Positions 62,781 through 64,000 of a DNA stretch of 64,000 bases are shown piece after piece. The notes under the pieces are model-generated. The model saw nothing but the letters and a program-made list of their open reading frames with translations, was not told the origin of the DNA and did not search any database. The DNA is from Clavibacter michiganensis (GTDB taxonomy: Bacteria; Actinomycetota; Actinomycetes; Actinomycetales; Microbacteriaceae), in assembly GCF_021216655.1 (NCBI RefSeq), contig NZ_CP080437.1, forward strand, positions 124,001-188,000, read 5' to 3'. The translations under genes were made by a program, and so were the position numbers. Every line of letters begins with the position of its first letter. Position 1 is the stretch's first letter.

Positions 62781-62996
62781 ATGACGAACAGGCCCTGCTC
62801 CCGCGTCGGCTGCACCGGCGGCGCCACGACCACCCTCACCTACGTCTACGCGGACTCCATGGCCGTCCTCGGTCCCCTCAGCCACGACTCCGAGCCGCAC
62901 AGCTACGACCTCTGCGACCGCCACGCCGCCCGTCTCTCGGCCCCGCAGGGCTGGCAGATCGTCCGGCACGGGGTGCTCGGTGAGGTAGGTTCCTGA
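62781..62996 (+). CDS. DUF3499 family protein
   Basis: A 71-residue protein with a probable metal site: CSRVGCTGGATTTLTYVYAD near the start and YDLCDRHAARLSAPQGW later; two CxxxxC/CDRH groups could bind zinc (inference). It matches DUF3499, of unknown function, found beside manB and whiB2. The manB promoter lies inside its last codons. Confidence 0.88.
   Translation: MTNRPCSRVGCTGGATTTLTYVYADSMAVLGPLSHDSEPHSYDLCDRHAARLSAPQGWQIVRHGVLGEVGS
62986..62991 (+). promoter_or_regulatory. -10 element of manB inside the DUF3499 gene, leaderless type
   Basis: TAGGTT, then 7 bases (cctgagc) before the ATG at 62999. The DUF3499 stop codon is within the spacer. Confidence 0.55.
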
Positions 62997-62998
62997 GC

Positions 62999-64000
62999 AT
63001 GACGACGACTCCCGCCGAGACGCTGACCGCCATCGTGAAGACCTACGACGTGCGAGGTCTCGTCGGGAGCCAGCTCACCGAGGAGCTGGTGACGGCCCTC
63101 GGTGCGGGCTTCGTCGACGAGCTCGGCGCGGCAGGGGGCGAGATCGTCGTGGGGCACGACATGCGCGACTCCTCGCCGTCCTTCGCGCAGGCGTTCGCCC
63201 GGGGCGCGACGGCCCGCGGCGGGAACGTCCTCCTCATCGGGCTGTGCTCCACGGACGAGACCTACTTCGCGTCGGGATCCCTCGACGCCCCCGCGGTCAT
63301 GTTCACCGCGAGCCACAACCCCGCCACCTACAACGGCCTCAAGTTCTCCCGCGCGGGCGCCCAGGGCATCAGCCTCGACACGGGCCTCGGCGCCATCCGC
63401 GACCGCGCCATCGGATTCCTGGCCGACGGCATCGCCGCGGTGGAGCCCGCGGGCCAGGTGCGCGAGCGCGACGTGCTCGCCGACTACGCGGGCTACCTGC
63501 GCCAGCTCGTCGACCTGTCCGGCATCCGCCCGCTGCGCGTCGTGGTCGACGCGGGCAACGGCATGGGGGGCATGACCGTCCCGGCCGTGCTCGGCACCGC
63601 GGCCGGCCTGCCCGAGCTGCCCATCGAGATCATCCCGCTGTACTTCGAGCTCGACGGCACCTTCCCCAACCACGAGGCGAACCCGCTCGAGCCGGCGAAC
63701 CTCGTCGACCTGCAGAAGGCGGTCGTCGAGCACGGCGCCGACCTCGGCCTCGCATTCGACGGCGACGCGGACCGCTGCTTCGTCGTGGACGAGAAGGGCC
63801 AGGCGGTCACGCCCAGCGCCGTCGCCGCCATCGTGGCGCTCCGCGAGATCTCGCGCGTGAAGGCGCAGTCGCCGGACGAGGACGTCACGGTGCTGCACAA
63901 CCTCATCACCTCGCGCATCGTCCCCGAGACCATCGAGGCGGCGGGCGCCACGGCGGTCCGCACGCGCGTCGGCCACTCGCTCATCAAGGACCAGATGGCC
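62999..64000 (+). CDS. manB: Phosphomannomutase ManB (partial, runs off the window)
   Basis: The first 334 codons of a phosphohexomutase. KTYDVRGLVGSQLTEELVTA at the start, the phosphoserine Ser105 in MFTASHNPATYNGLKFS, the metal loop AFDGDADRCFVVDEKG and the sugar-binding region VGHSLIKDQM near the cut. It converts mannose-6-phosphate, made by ManA, to mannose-1-phosphate. The C-terminal phosphate-binding domain is outside the window. Short class, clearly distinct from the 567-residue mutase at 10.9 kb. Confidence 0.94.
   Translation, partial: MTTTPAETLTAIVKTYDVRGLVGSQLTEELVTALGAGFVDELGAAGGEIVVGHDMRDSSPSFAQAFARGATARGGNVLLIGLCSTDETYFASGSLDAPAVMFTASHNPATYNGLKFSRAGAQGISLDTGLGAIRDRAIGFLADGIAAVEPAGQVRERDVLADYAGYLRQLVDLSGIRPLRVVVDAGNGMGGMTVPAVLGTAAGLPELPIEIIPLYFELDGTFPNHEANPLEPANLVDLQKAVVEHGADLGLAFDGDADRCFVVDEKGQAVTPSAVAAIVALREISRVKAQSPDEDVTVLHNLITSRIVPETIEAAGATAVRTRVGHSLIKDQMA

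Overview
The window is very GC-rich, gene-dense actinobacterial chromosome. Gene order, codon use and wall-sugar genes point to the family Microbacteriaceae, with Clavibacter or a near relative as the best guess (inference; no marker gene such as rRNA is present). No tRNA, rRNA, insertion sequence, CRISPR array, prophage or replication origin was seen. About 57 protein genes are supported, and many are joined by 4-base ATGA/GTGA stop-start overlaps.

Layout. 1-13.5 kb is nucleoside uptake and salvage: the end of a BMP-type binding lipoprotein, its ABC ATPase and two permeases, cytidine deaminase, thymidine phosphorylase, nucleoside hydrolase, adenosine deaminase, an orphan PTS IIA-IIB pair, a MerR regulator with a membrane protein, a phosphohexomutase and purine nucleoside phosphorylase. 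13.5-18.2 kb holds a LpdA-like flavoprotein, the biotin carboxylase/carrier subunit of an acyl-CoA carboxylase and Maf. A 51-bp tandem repeat separates maf from a TRAM-domain RNA methyltransferase. 19.7-22.8 kb is a response regulator / histidine kinase / degenerate-kinase triplet. 23-30.4 kb holds the carboxylase epsilon and beta subunits, biotin ligase, a PH-domain membrane protein, a GtrA protein, purK, purE and a LytR-CpsA-Psr (LCP) ligase. 30.4-53.3 kb is a wall-polysaccharide block: all four dTDP-rhamnose genes, a Wzm/Wzt-type exporter, UDP-galactopyranose mutase with a galactofuranosyltransferase, several other glycosyltransferases, GtrA/GtrB-like proteins, two O-antigen-ligase-like proteins and a secreted modular protein. 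53.4-64 kb holds an acyl-CoA dehydrogenase, manA, galE, whiB2, a 1025-residue glycosyltransferase/membrane fusion, a DUF5719 protein, a Rv3259-like protein, a DUF3499 protein and the start of manB.

How the parts fit. The rhamnose, UDP-galactofuranose (galE, glf) and mannose-phosphate (manA, manB) genes supply sugars. The glycosyltransferases build a polymer, the ABC exporter and GtrA/GtrB-type proteins move chains or lipid-linked sugars across the membrane, and the LCP protein can attach the polymer to peptidoglycan. From memory, the backbone gene set matches Mycobacterium tuberculosis Rv3255c-Rv3315c. The two-component triplet and the polysaccharide block would then be lineage-specific insertions.

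Two window-wide signals stand out. A TANNNT promoter -10 element sits only 6-10 bases before at least thirteen start codons, which implies leaderless mRNAs. The hexamer GGATCC is about five times commoner than base composition predicts.
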